Below, piece by piece: positions 1 to 8,711 of a stretch of 64,000 bases of DNA. The stretch is from Motiliproteus sp965230185 (lineage in GTDB: Bacteria; Pseudomonadota; Gammaproteobacteria; Pseudomonadales; Balneatricaceae): NCBI GenBank assembly GCA_965230185.1, contig OZ245995.1, forward strand, positions 5,518,001 to 5,582,000, in the 5' to 3' direction. Numbering within the stretch: the first letter of the stretch is position 1; each line of letters starts with the position of its first letter. Under the pieces are notes generated by a model. It saw only the letters and a program-made list of their open reading frames with translations. It made no database searches and was not told the origin of the DNA. Both the position numbers and the translations under genes were made by a program.

Positions 1-507
1 GCTCACCGCAAAGGGATTATCTCTGGACCAAACCAGATTTTGCTCATAGCTGATATCATGCACAGCGCCGTTGGTATTCAGAAAGTCCACAATCAGCCCA
101 CCACCGGTGAACTGAAAAGGGGTATCGATGGTAAACGTCAGATCATAATTACCGATAGTCGTATCGCCGTAAAAACCGTTACCCAGAGAAGCCACTCGGG
201 TAAATCCGGCAGCATTCGGAGTCATTCCGCCGTTAGTGGTGGTTGCCGATAGCGACAGATCAAATGAAAGCTCACTGTCATTCACCCGACCCAGGTCAAA
301 AGAGATGGTATCTCCGACACTGAGGGAGAATGGCGTGATGTCCTTGTACACGAAGCCCATATGGGGTCCATACGCATCCGGACACCCGAAGGGAATGCAG
401 TTGCTGACAGCAGTGTTCGACCCTTCCAGAGTGATGATACCGGCATGGGACAGCGAACCGAAAACCAACAAAGACAGCCCTGAAAGTAGTTTTCTTATGG
501 AGATCAT
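1..507 (-). CDS. Secreted protein of unknown function, 3' end outside window
   Basis: An uninterrupted frame of 169 codons begins at an ATG at 507 and runs off the left edge, so the C-terminus is missing. The N-terminus is a typical Sec signal peptide (MISIRKLLSGLSLLVFG, then SHA|G, cleavage near residue 27). The mature part is rich in Gly, Ser, Thr and Asn with beta-strand-like patches and two Cys near residues 38 and 43. It resembles the small exported beta-sandwich proteins often seen with PEP-CTERM sorting, but the diagnostic C-terminus is not visible. No catalytic motif was seen. The next gene on the same strand ends the TRAP/enolase operon, 193 bp upstream. Confidence 0.7.
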   Translation of the reverse strand, partial: MISIRKLLSGLSLLVFGSLSHAGIITLEGSNTAVSNCIPFGCPDAYGPHMGFVYKDITPFSLSVGDTISFDLGRVNDSELSFDLSLSATTTNGGMTPNAAGFTRVASLGNGFYGDTTIGNYDLTFTIDTPFQFTGGGLIVDFLNTNGAVHDISYEQNLVWSRDNPFAVS

Positions 508-700
508 TTACGGACCCTGAGTGCTCTTTTTTCCGACTATCCGTATCGCCAGTTACCCGTTCCCTGACCGGGAAGACCAGAATATCCTTCTATTCTGGCT
601 CGGCCGATTATAAACAGTTGTTTTAATTTTTGCATTGCAAACTTAGCCAGAAGGCAGACAGGCCCAGTGAATCCCCGGCAGGACCAGGTTGGCAGGGCAC

Positions 701-1849
701 TCAACGGCTCCCGAAATAGTCCAGTTCCCCCACGGCCAGATAGTGCTGGTGGTAATGGTCCAATGCCGCCGGATCCAGTTCAATTCCCAGACCGGGCAGG
801 TCCGGTGGAATAACACCGCCATCCCGGACCAGCCAGCGCGGCCCCCGGAGCAGATCGGATTCCATCCAGTTAATCAGGGTCTGCCCCGGACGCTCCAGCT
901 CCGGCAGCGCCATGCCCAGATGGCACATTGCCGCCCAGGACACACCGGCTTCCAGACAGGAGCGCAACCAGAAACGTTTACCCAGTGCGCTGACCGCCGC
1001 TGCCGTGCGAACCACACCGGCAATCCCCCCATCCATATGCAGATCACCGACACAGGCGTCGATCCCCGGATAGTGGCGCATGGTTTCCACGGCGGTGCAG
1101 TGGGTGGATATCTCAGGAGAAAAGTCGTTACGCAACAGCTGCATCTGCGCCAGGGTGGCGACCGGTTCCTCGATGAAATCCAGCGCCGCTGCCGTGTGTT
1201 TCAGAAAATAACGGGCCTGCTCATAGCTGTAGCCCATATTGGCATCGACCCCGAGAGCAATCCGGGGCCCGATGGCACGGCGAACCGCCAGCACGGTATC
1301 GATATCCACATCGACACCGTGACGGCCCACCTTGAATTCGAACAGCCGGCAGCCAGTACGTCCAATGGATTCACAGGCCAGCGCCGCCATCTGATCTGGC
1401 ACTTCGTCAGGCTGGTAGCCCTGATCCAGATCGACGGTATAGGCGTAGCCGCCATACAGCGCCCGTTTCCGGCAGGCGCCTCCCAGCAGTTTATAGAGCG
1501 GCAATCCAGCTTTTTTGCCCAGCAGATCCCAGAGTGCAATTTCGATCGCCACGAAGGCTTTCGCCTTTTCCGGATCGGACAGCTGACCAAAATCGCCATG
1601 GCCACTCAGACAACGGCGCTGCAACCCTGCCCGATCATCGGCCGGCAGTCCCACAAGCTTCGGTGCAAAGCGGCCATTGATAATCTCCGCTGCGCCGGCA
1701 CCGGCGGTTTCCCCCAGCCCGGTCAGGCCGGTATCGGTCCGTACCTGCACCAGGGTTCGGCTGAAGCCATGGCCTTTCCCCCGGGACCAGGCGCAGGGCC
1801 GGGTGGTTGGAATACTGACCGCCGTGGCGGTGATATCAGTAATCTTCAT
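701..1849 (-). CDS. Enolase-superfamily dehydratase/racemase (MR/MLE type)
   Basis: This 382-residue protein has the mandelate racemase/muconate lactonizing fold: an N-terminal capping domain (about 1-130) and a C-terminal barrel. Visible features are a Lys in EFKVG (K173), the metal ligand Asp in GVDANMG (D202) and the acidic pair in DFIEEP (E227/E228). The third metal ligand, normally Asp or Glu near residue 250, is not obvious; STHCTAVE is found there instead. Family members abstract a proton alpha to a carboxylate of sugar acids or betaines. It is the last gene of the dctPQM operon, so its substrate is probably the acid imported by that transporter. Sugar-acid dehydratase and proline-betaine-type epimerase are both possible. 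Confidence 0.8.
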   Translation of the reverse strand: MKITDITATAVSIPTTRPCAWSRGKGHGFSRTLVQVRTDTGLTGLGETAGAGAAEIINGRFAPKLVGLPADDRAGLQRRCLSGHGDFGQLSDPEKAKAFVAIEIALWDLLGKKAGLPLYKLLGGACRKRALYGGYAYTVDLDQGYQPDEVPDQMAALACESIGRTGCRLFEFKVGRHGVDVDIDTVLAVRRAIGPRIALGVDANMGYSYEQARYFLKHTAAALDFIEEPVATLAQMQLLRNDFSPEISTHCTAVETMRHYPGIDACVGDLHMDGGIAGVVRTAAAVSALGKRFWLRSCLEAGVSWAAMCHLGMALPELERPGQTLINWMESDLLRGPRWLVRDGGVIPPDLPGLGIELDPAALDHYHQHYLAVGELDYFGSR

Positions 1850-1947
1850 CGATTTATACCTGAACAGGACCGGGGCCGGCCCCCGGTGGAGCTCCGCTGT
1901 CCGGAGATATAACGGAGCTCCACCGGAACGCCGACCGCGATCAGGCG

Positions 1948-3237
1948 TTATCCAAGGAAAAATTCCGGCAGGAACAAGGACACTTCCGGCACATAAGTGG
2001 TGACGATCAGTGTCGGAATCCAGGCGAACAGGATCATGATCAGTGTGGGCTTCAGCATCGCCCCGACCCGCACGCCGGTGACCCTTGAGCCGAGATAGAG
2101 CAGCGGCGCGGTGGGCGGAGTGATATTGCCCATGCCCAGGTTGACGCCGACGATAGCGGCAAACTGGATCGGATCGACGCCAAGCTCGACGACAATCGGC
2201 AGCAGCAGCGGTGACGCCAGCAGCACGCCGCTGACATCATCCATCAGCATGCCGATCAGGATCATCACCACGTTAATCATGATCAGCACCACGATCGGAT
2301 TTTCCGAGACCGAGAAGATCAGTTCCTGAGCCAGTCCCGGAATGTCCTCAAAGATAAACAGCCGGCTGACGATCATCACCATAAAGAACATCACCATCAC
2401 CACCCCGGTGGTGGTGGCGGACTGTACCAGCGCATCCTTGAAGTTGTCCTTATTCAGCCCTTTATAGATAAAGAAACCGACCGGAATGGCATACACCACG
2501 GCGATCCCCGCCGCCTCGGTCGGCGTCATAATGCCGCCGTAGATACCGCCGAGAATCATAAACGGCATAAACAGCGCCGGCAGCGCGAAGCGCCCCTTGC
2601 GCACCACTTCACCGGTGAAATCGTCGCTGGGCGGCAGTACTCTGATGTCTTTATTTTTCCGCAGCATCACATAGTTGACGATGCACAGCAGGATAATCAG
2701 GATGATGCCCGGCACGATCGTGGCCAGAAAACATTTGAGCACCGACTGGCGGGTAATCCAGGCATAGATGATCTGAATGGCGCTGGGCGGGATCAGCAGT
2801 CCCAGCGGCGCGGCATTGGTGATCAGCGCGGCGGACACCCCTTCCGGATACCGTGCCTGGCGCAGCTGCGGCATCATGATGCTGCCGATACAGGTCAGGG
2901 TGGCGGTGGCACTGCCGGCAATAGAGCCGAAGACGGCACTGGCACCGACCGCCGCATAGGAGATTCCCCCCTTGAAGCGGCCGACAAACAGCTCCGCCAG
3001 TTCCACCAGCGGCTGAGCAATCCTGCCCCGCTCCATAATGGTACCAGCCATGATAAACAGCGGAATGGCCAGCAACACCAGTACATTCATGCGCCAGTGG
3101 CCTGAGGTCAGAAAGCCGGCCGGATCGTGATCACCGGTCAGCGACATGTAGATCAGCGCGAGACCGAAGGCGAACGGCACCGGAATACCGGCCACCAGCG
3201 CCACGCAGATCACCAGAAGTGTCAGCAGAATAAGCAT
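1948..3237 (-). CDS. dctM: TRAP transporter large permease, DctM family
   Basis: The 429-residue protein is almost wholly hydrophobic, with about 12 membrane segments and the normal DctM length. Family-like stretches include the N-terminal GIPVPFAFGLALIY, the FGSIAGSATATLTCIGSIMMP region and NLGMGNITPPTAP near the C-terminus. It would form the Na+-driven channel subunit of a tripartite ATP-independent periplasmic transporter and take its substrate from DctP. It is followed by the enolase-superfamily gene 98 bp downstream and preceded by dctQ with a 65-bp gap, all on the minus strand. Confidence 0.95.
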   Translation of the reverse strand: MLILLTLLVICVALVAGIPVPFAFGLALIYMSLTGDHDPAGFLTSGHWRMNVLVLLAIPLFIMAGTIMERGRIAQPLVELAELFVGRFKGGISYAAVGASAVFGSIAGSATATLTCIGSIMMPQLRQARYPEGVSAALITNAAPLGLLIPPSAIQIIYAWITRQSVLKCFLATIVPGIILIILLCIVNYVMLRKNKDIRVLPPSDDFTGEVVRKGRFALPALFMPFMILGGIYGGIMTPTEAAGIAVVYAIPVGFFIYKGLNKDNFKDALVQSATTTGVVMVMFFMVMIVSRLFIFEDIPGLAQELIFSVSENPIVVLIMINVVMILIGMLMDDVSGVLLASPLLLPIVVELGVDPIQFAAIVGVNLGMGNITPPTAPLLYLGSRVTGVRVGAMLKPTLIMILFAWIPTLIVTTYVPEVSLFLPEFFLG

Positions 3238-3302
3238 AATAATTTCCCGTCACTAAGACGCCAGAACAGGGATTGAACAGGTACGGAGCGACTGAGGCTC
3301 CT

Positions 3303-3851
3303 TCAGATATGGGGCGGAGCCTCGTCGGACTCCCATTCTTCCGTAGGGCCGTCACGCAGGCCGCTGTACAGGTGCAGACTGGTATAGAAGGTCATCAGTA
3401 CAAAACCGAGAAAAATACCCAGCTTGGGGATAAAGAACGGCAGCGACAGTCCGGTGGTGGTCTGCCAGTCCGGATAAGCGCTGATCTCTTCGTACAGCAT
3501 CAGCCAGCCCCACCAGCTCAGCACCAGACCGATCAGCACCTCCAGCAGAATGGTGACGTTCACCACAATCCATTTGGTGCGAACGTTATCGATCAGCGAC
3601 AGCAGAAAATCGGCTTTAACATGGGTATTTTCATAGCTGCCCATAGCGGCCCCCATAAAATAAACCCAGAAAGCGATGATCAGCACCCATTCCTCGTAAG
3701 CGAACAGGTCAGCCTCAAACAGGTAACGCAGTATGACTACGAAGAAAAAAACAAACGCCATGATCAGACTGGCGACAACCAGTAAATATTCTTTTATACG
3801 CAAAAGAATATTTACCAGCCTTCCCAATGGTCGCGGTATATTTAAATGCAT
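3303..3851 (-). CDS. dctQ: TRAP transporter small permease, DctQ family
   Basis: A 182-residue protein with four predicted membrane helices, as in DctQ. Helix 2 contains the family-like EEWVLIIAFWVYFMGAA and is followed by HVKADFLLSLI. It pairs with DctM in the inner membrane. The 485-bp gap to the upstream dctP is filled by an 88-bp tandem repeat with hairpin potential, which separates the binding-protein message from the permease message. Confidence 0.92.
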   Translation of the reverse strand: MHLNIPRPLGRLVNILLRIKEYLLVVASLIMAFVFFFVVILRYLFEADLFAYEEWVLIIAFWVYFMGAAMGSYENTHVKADFLLSLIDNVRTKWIVVNVTILLEVLIGLVLSWWGWLMLYEEISAYPDWQTTTGLSLPFFIPKLGIFLGFVLMTFYTSLHLYSGLRDGPTEEWESDEAPPHI

Positions 3852-3980
3852 ACAGCGTCACTCTTTTTATTGTAAATAATGGTCACCGCTGGCTGACAAT
3901 CATAATCAGCCAGCAGTAATTTCCATTACGAATGATTAAATATCGGGTCCGGTGCTATGGCCCGGTTCCGGGTAATCCGG

Positions 3981-4320
3981 TCGCCCTCAGAGCGGGCGGC
4001 TACCGGCAGGACTTCCAGCCTCGTAGCAGCGGGCTCAGACCGCGACCAGACCAGGCCGGGCAGAGCTTTCGCCCTCAGAGCGGGCTGCTACCGGCAGCAA
4101 CTTTCAGCCCCGTAGCAGCGGGCTCCGACCGCGACCAGACCAGGCCGGGCAGAGCTTTCGCCCTCAGAGCGGGCGGCTACCGGCAGGACTTCCAGCTCCG
4201 TAGCAGCAGGCTCAGACCGCAACCCGACCAGGCCGGGCAGAGCTTTCACCCTCAGAGCGGGCTGCTACCGACGGGACTTCCAGCTCCGTAGCAGCAGGCT
4301 CCGACCGGCTCAGATTCCGG
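3981..4320. repeat. 88-bp tandem repeat, about 3.9 copies, between dctQ and dctP
   Basis: Units begin with TCGCCCTCAGAGCGGGC (TCACCC in the last) at 3981, 4069, 4158 and 4246, a period of 88-89 bp. Each unit carries imperfectly complementary arms, for example GAGCGGGCTGCTAC and GTAGCAGCGGGCTC, so RNA from it could fold into a row of hairpins. The open frame across it is only a by-product of repetitive GC-rich sequence. It lies directly after the dctP stop on the transcribed strand, where hairpins can protect upstream message from 3' decay. Confidence 0.9.
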
Positions 4321-4335
4321 CCCGGGCCACAGGCT

Positions 4336-5343
4336 TCAGAGGTCGGCCATCACCTGTTCCAGTACTTCCTTACCCAGACGCTCTTCCAGTTTGGGCCAGG
4401 TCACCGCGCGGATCTCACGGGCAATTACGTTGCGCTCCGCCTCACTCAGCGGCAGGATCTGAACACCGGACTCATCCAGTTTGCGCAGATAAGCGGCGTC
4501 GTTCTCACGGCTCCAGTCCACGAACTTAGAAGCGGCTTCGGCGAACACCTCGGCAACCACTTTCCGCTGCTCGTCGTTGAGCTTCTTCTGCCAGGTCTTT
4601 TTGCTGGCGTAATAAGCGGTGTTCTCTACAAACGCGTTGTAGGGCACATAGTTTTTGATGGCTTCTTTGAACGTGGTGTAGGTGGCTTCCGGTGTCGCGC
4701 CGATCATCCCGTCAACCACGCCCTGCTGGATGGCCGGGAAGGCATCCCCCCAGTCGATGGTGGTGGTGTTATAACCCATATCATGAGTGGCCAGCTTAGC
4801 GGCCTGGGCGCTCCATACCCGGATATTCTGGCCTTTGGCTCCGGTGCTCTGATAATTCTCCGGCATGGACGAAGACATCACCCCGATAAAGCCTTCACCG
4901 GTCACTCCCAGCAATTTCAGACCCAGACGGTCCATGCGCTGATCAAAGACGTTGTAGAAATTGGAACCGGGGCTGAACACCTTCTCCATTTCGTCGTAGC
5001 TGGAGACCAGGTAAGGCAGCGAGTTAATCTCCAGTACCGGATCCTTGTGGCTGTAGACGAAAGCATGGACGATGTCGATACTACCGCGCACGGCTTCCCC
5101 CATCAGCTGCTCGCCGGAGCCAAGCTGACCCGCCATATAGAGCTTGACCTTCAGATCAACGCCGGCGCTTTCCAGCTCCTTCTTGATGCCCAGCATCACT
5201 TCAGAAGCATACTGATCCGGTGCATGGGTGGTGGCGATACGCAGTGTGGTGGCCGCCTGAACCGAGGACACCAGGGAGGCCCCCAGCATCAGGGTACCGG
5301 CGGCGATAGCTTTGAGATTAAATCGGTTAGAAATCTTATTCAT
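4336..5343 (-). CDS. dctP: TRAP transporter periplasmic binding protein, DctP family
   Basis: The 335-residue protein starts with a signal peptide (about 1-30, ending SSVQA). The mature part is a DctP-family solute receptor: LRIATTHAP opens lobe 1, and the Arg in GQNIRVWSA (R175) is the family residue that salt-bridges a substrate carboxylate, so the ligand is probably a carboxylic acid or betaine. It is first in the dctP-dctQ-dctM-enolase operon and divergent from a GlxA-type regulator. The intervening region holds TTGTAAA/TTTACAA inverted repeats. Confidence 0.95.
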   Translation of the reverse strand: MNKISNRFNLKAIAAGTLMLGASLVSSVQAATTLRIATTHAPDQYASEVMLGIKKELESAGVDLKVKLYMAGQLGSGEQLMGEAVRGSIDIVHAFVYSHKDPVLEINSLPYLVSSYDEMEKVFSPGSNFYNVFDQRMDRLGLKLLGVTGEGFIGVMSSSMPENYQSTGAKGQNIRVWSAQAAKLATHDMGYNTTTIDWGDAFPAIQQGVVDGMIGATPEATYTTFKEAIKNYVPYNAFVENTAYYASKKTWQKKLNDEQRKVVAEVFAEAASKFVDWSRENDAAYLRKLDESGVQILPLSEAERNVIAREIRAVTWPKLEERLGKEVLEQVMADL

Positions 5344-5553
5344 TATTATACTCCGCGATTTTCCGCTGGAAGGTTATTTTTATACTGTTCGACGTATTCG
5401 AACGGACCAGCCAGTGCCGGCAGAAGCCATACTGGCCGAATCGAATAAACCCGAATTTCATCAGGGTGGATAAATTTATAACGTCGATAAAAGACAGATA
5501 CCAGAGTGGCGATTTTCAGCAGAAAGTAGCTGAAAATCAGCTTCGAAAGTAAA

Positions 5554-5690
5554 TTGTAAATAGCTGTTTACAACTCACAGAAGACACCGGGGACGGAGAT
5601 ATTACAGAGACGTCATCCTGTAACAGGATAAATACAGATGTGAACGCATATTACGTTTGTAAACACTTGCCTCCTTCTGCCATTTACAAA
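5554..5690. promoter_or_regulatory. Candidate operators between dctP and the GlxA regulator
   Basis: The divergent intergenic region (5344-5834) contains TTGTAAA-N6-TTTACAA at 5554-5573 and TTTGTAAA-N19-TTTACAAA at 5656-5690. The half-sites are identical in the two pairs. A similar TTTGTAA-N13-TTACAAA pair precedes the GlxA-family gene at 42425. Binding by the adjacent AraC-type regulator is an inference. Confidence 0.5.
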
Positions 5691-5834
5691 AAAGTACAAT
5701 AAATTACCTCACAGGCAGTAACTGACACTGAAGTGACGGTTCCGGATACCCCACTGCCGGAAGTCAGAAGTGAAAACTGCACCCGCAGCCGATATGATGG
5801 AAGCGACCGTCCACAACGTGCCGCAGCCAGAACC

Positions 5835-6890
5835 ATGAGTGAATCCAGAGATAAACGCCATTTCAGTTCCCCGATGCGCGATGCTAACAGTGCCTTTCTG
5901 CCATCGCAGAAGGGAGGAGACCAGCCGGTAAGAGTCGGCTTTGTCCTGCAGGAACACTTCTCGATGATGGCTTTCACTGCCGCCGTGGATGCCCTGGTGA
6001 CTGCCAATCTGGTACGTAATGCCCCGCTGTTCAGTTTCTCCACCTGGGGTCTGGACACAATCACCGTGACGAGCGATCTGGGCATCGATATATCCGCCAC
6101 CGGGTTGCTGGAGCAATTGCCGCTCGAGGGTGAAGAGGCCGTTGAGGTACTGATCGTCTGCGGCGGCTTCCGCTGCTCGCTGGAAGAACAGAGCGCTCTC
6201 AGCGCCCGTCTGAAAACGGCCGCCCGCCGCGATATCACCCTCGGCAGCCTCTGGAACGGCGCCGTCGCGCTGGCCAGAGCCGGTCTGCTGGACAACCGGA
6301 GCTGCGCCCTGCACCCGGATAATCATGCCTTTATGCGCGAGCAGTTCGACCGGGTCGAGGTGTCAGAAAAAGTCCTGGTGGTGGAAGACAAGCGTTTCAG
6401 CAGCGCCGGTCCCAACAGCGCCCTGGAGATGATGCTGAAGCTGATCGCAATGCTTCAGGGACGCGACACGGTGCGGGCGATTCGTGAAATTCTCGCCTGC
6501 GACCAGGTGGCAGAAAGCAGCGAACCCAACGAAGCGAGGCTGGTAAAAGCGGCCGATGATCCCAGCTTCCCCGAAACCCTGCGCGATTCGTTGCAACTGA
6601 TGAGTGCCAATATTGAGGAGCCGCTCAGCGTCGATGAACTGGCCGGTTGTGTCGGCGTATCCAGACGGCGGATCGAGCGGTTATTCCAGACTCACCTGGA
6701 GACCACTCCCTCACGCTACTATCTGGAGCTGCGTATCACCCAGGCTCGCCGACTGCTGCTTCAGAGCAGCGATTCGGTGGCCAATATCGCCGTCGCCTGT
6801 GGCTTTCTCAGCTCCACCCATTTCAGTCACTGCTTTAAGGACTATTTCGGTGCCTCACCCAGCCAGGTGCGTCAGAAACACCGGGGCTGA
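5835..6890 (+). CDS. GlxA-family (DJ-1/PfpI + AraC HTH) transcriptional regulator
   Basis: An N-terminal DJ-1/PfpI-like sensing domain (VRVGFVLQEHFSMMAFTAAV onward) is followed by a C-terminal AraC-type double helix-turn-helix (about the last 100 residues, with VDELAGCVGVSRRRIERLF and IANIAVACGFLSSTHFSHCF-like segments). I chose the ATG at 5835 (351 aa); a GTG at 5733 would add 34 poorly conserved residues. GbdR, CdhR and SouR, regulators of betaine catabolism in Pseudomonas, have this architecture. Divergence from dctP suggests it controls the TRAP/enolase operon. Confidence 0.85.
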   Translation: MSESRDKRHFSSPMRDANSAFLPSQKGGDQPVRVGFVLQEHFSMMAFTAAVDALVTANLVRNAPLFSFSTWGLDTITVTSDLGIDISATGLLEQLPLEGEEAVEVLIVCGGFRCSLEEQSALSARLKTAARRDITLGSLWNGAVALARAGLLDNRSCALHPDNHAFMREQFDRVEVSEKVLVVEDKRFSSAGPNSALEMMLKLIAMLQGRDTVRAIREILACDQVAESSEPNEARLVKAADDPSFPETLRDSLQLMSANIEEPLSVDELAGCVGVSRRRIERLFQTHLETTPSRYYLELRITQARRLLLQSSDSVANIAVACGFLSSTHFSHCFKDYFGASPSQVRQKHRG

Positions 6891-6927
6891 CGAATCTCCC
6901 GATCAGGTCGTCGTCCGCTGGCGGTCT

Positions 6928-6948
6928 CAGTTAATTTCTGGTTAACTG
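6928..6948. promoter_or_regulatory. Inverted repeat CAGTTAA-N7-TTAACTG upstream of LysR gene
   Basis: A 7-bp perfect inverted repeat sits 38 bp before the LysR start at 6986. The same left arm and spacing (CAGTTAA-N7-TTAA) occur at 9600-9617, upstream of the short-chain dehydrogenase pair. The shared spacing suggests one LysR-type regulator binds both. Confidence 0.5.
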
Positions 6949-6985
6949 GACGGCCGCTACCAGCAACAGATGCCGACCGCCAACG

Positions 6986-7927
6986 ATGGATAAACTGCGC
7001 AGAACTCTGCCCCCTCTTAATGCTCTGCGCACCTTTGAGGCCGCGGCCCGCCACTGCAGTTTCAAAGCGGCGGCCGAGGAGATCTGCGTCACCCAGGCGG
7101 CGGTCAGTCGACAGATACAGGTACTGGAACAGTTTTATCAATTGCGGCTGTTTGTTCGCAGTAATCGCCGGGTCGAGCTGACCACAGAAGGACAGACCCT
7201 TTACCTTGCCGCCAGCAGCGCTCTACAGCATATCGCCGCCACGTCCCGGCAGCTGCTGCATCGACGCTCACCGCAGCAGCTGACCCTGCTGACCACCACC
7301 TCATTTTCCCGTTTCTTTCTGATGCCGCGTCTGAAACAGTTCAGAGCCCGTTATCCGGAGCTGTCACTGCATCTGCTCAGCGACGAACGCAGCTGGGGAG
7401 TCGACGAACATATCGATGCCGCTGTGACCCTGGGTCTGGAAGAGCATCCCGACTACGTCGCCGAACGGCTGTTCAGCGAGGAGATATTTCCGGTCTGCAC
7501 ACCGGGATTTCTGGAGCGTAATCCGGAGATCAGCACTCTCCCGGGCCTGCTGGGTAAGCCACTGCTGAACCTCAGCGCCGATCACTGGAAAGCGAAACTC
7601 TGGCCCGCGATGGACTGGGCTCTGTGGCTGAAGCAGTTTGCCATGAAGGTTCCGCCGGAGCAGATCGATATGAAGTTCAGTCACTTTTCGCTGCTGATGG
7701 ATGCCGTCCTGGAAGAGATGGGCATCGGCCTGGCCTGGCGCCACCTGGTCCAGAACCGGCTGGATGACGGCTCGCTGGTACAGCCACTCAGCGAGACCAG
7801 CTTCGCCGACGACCGGGTCCACTATTTCGTATACCGGCGGGACCTGGCGGAAGACCCGGAACTGCTGGCGTTCCGCAGCTGGTTGCGGGAACAGACCCGG
7901 CCGTTTCGCACGACAGCCGATAACTGA
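6986..7927 (+). CDS. LysR-family regulator, GcvA-like
   Basis: The 313-residue protein has an N-terminal winged HTH (about 10-65: LPPLNALRTFEAAARH, VTQAAVSRQIQVLE) and a periplasmic-binding-like effector domain. The LPPLNALRTFEAAAR opening is typical of the GcvA subgroup. It points towards the convergent short-chain dehydrogenase pair, whose 3' end is 16 bp away, and shares an upstream motif with that pair's promoter. Effector unknown. Confidence 0.9.
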   Translation: MDKLRRTLPPLNALRTFEAAARHCSFKAAAEEICVTQAAVSRQIQVLEQFYQLRLFVRSNRRVELTTEGQTLYLAASSALQHIAATSRQLLHRRSPQQLTLLTTTSFSRFFLMPRLKQFRARYPELSLHLLSDERSWGVDEHIDAAVTLGLEEHPDYVAERLFSEEIFPVCTPGFLERNPEISTLPGLLGKPLLNLSADHWKAKLWPAMDWALWLKQFAMKVPPEQIDMKFSHFSLLMDAVLEEMGIGLAWRHLVQNRLDDGSLVQPLSETSFADDRVHYFVYRRDLAEDPELLAFRSWLREQTRPFRTTADN

Positions 7928-7942
7928 GCGGACTGCCGGGAC

Positions 7943-8701
7943 TCAGAACGGCAACGGCAGTTTAGCGGTGCGACCGCCGTCGATAACCAGCACCTGGCCG
8001 GTCAGAAAGGCCGACTCCCCGGAGGCCAGAAACACCACGCCGCCACCGATATCATCGGGGTCGCCGGTGCGGCCGATCGGATGCATCGCATGGAGGTCCC
8101 GCCAGGCCTGCTCGGCATTGTGCCGGGCGTTGATATAGTCGTTGCTGAGATCGGAATTGATCCAGCCCGGCGCGATGGCGTTGCAGCGAATACCGTCCCT
8201 GCCAAGATCCACCGCCAGCGCCCGGGTAATACCGTGCAATCCCGCTTTGGAGCCACAGTAGGCGGCGTGATAGGGATTGGCGCCGATCCCTTCGATAGAG
8301 CCGATATTGATAATACTGCCGCCCCCCCGCTCCCGCATCTGGGGCAGCAGCGCTTTCGCCAGAAACACCGGTGCCCGCATATTGACGATCATCATCCGGT
8401 CCCAGCTCTCCTCGTCCATATCCTCGATATGCTGTTCGAACATAAAACCGGCGTTATTGACCAGCACATCCGCACCACCGAACTGCTCTTTCGCCGCCCG
8501 GGCCACGGCCACGGGCGCCTCCCGGTCCAGCAGGTCCGCTTCGATATGGGCAACCCGCAGATCGGCGGTCAGTTGCTCATCCAGCGGTTGACGCTGAGCC
8601 ACCAGCACCCGGGCGCCGGCGGCCAGCAGTTTGTCGGTAATACCGCGGCCGATACCGCGTCCGCCGCCGGTGACGACGGCGACTTTATCTTTCAGAGTCA
8701 T
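7943..8701 (-). CDS. Short-chain dehydrogenase/reductase (classical SDR)
   Basis: This 252-residue SDR has the cofactor motif TGGGRGIG (11-18), NNAG (82-85) and the catalytic set S135, Y148, K152. I chose the ATG at 8701 because GAGGAG lies just upstream; a longer frame from 8734 would overlap the preceding gene. It is the second gene of a two-gene operon, 10 bp after another SDR. Together they could oxidise or reduce a hydroxyacid, sugar or amino alcohol in two steps, but the substrate cannot be read from sequence. Confidence 0.9.
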   Translation of the reverse strand: MTLKDKVAVVTGGGRGIGRGITDKLLAAGARVLVAQRQPLDEQLTADLRVAHIEADLLDREAPVAVARAAKEQFGGADVLVNNAGFMFEQHIEDMDEESWDRMMIVNMRAPVFLAKALLPQMRERGGGSIINIGSIEGIGANPYHAAYCGSKAGLHGITRALAVDLGRDGIRCNAIAPGWINSDLSNDYINARHNAEQAWRDLHAMHPIGRTGDPDDIGGGVVFLASGESAFLTGQVLVIDGGRTAKLPLPF

Positions 8702-8711
8702 CTGCTGCTCC

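Noticed and set aside
3932..4291. 119-codon frame across the 88-bp tandem repeat
   Set aside because: Repeat-derived; periods of 88 and 89 bp would shift frame and no ribosome-binding site was seen.
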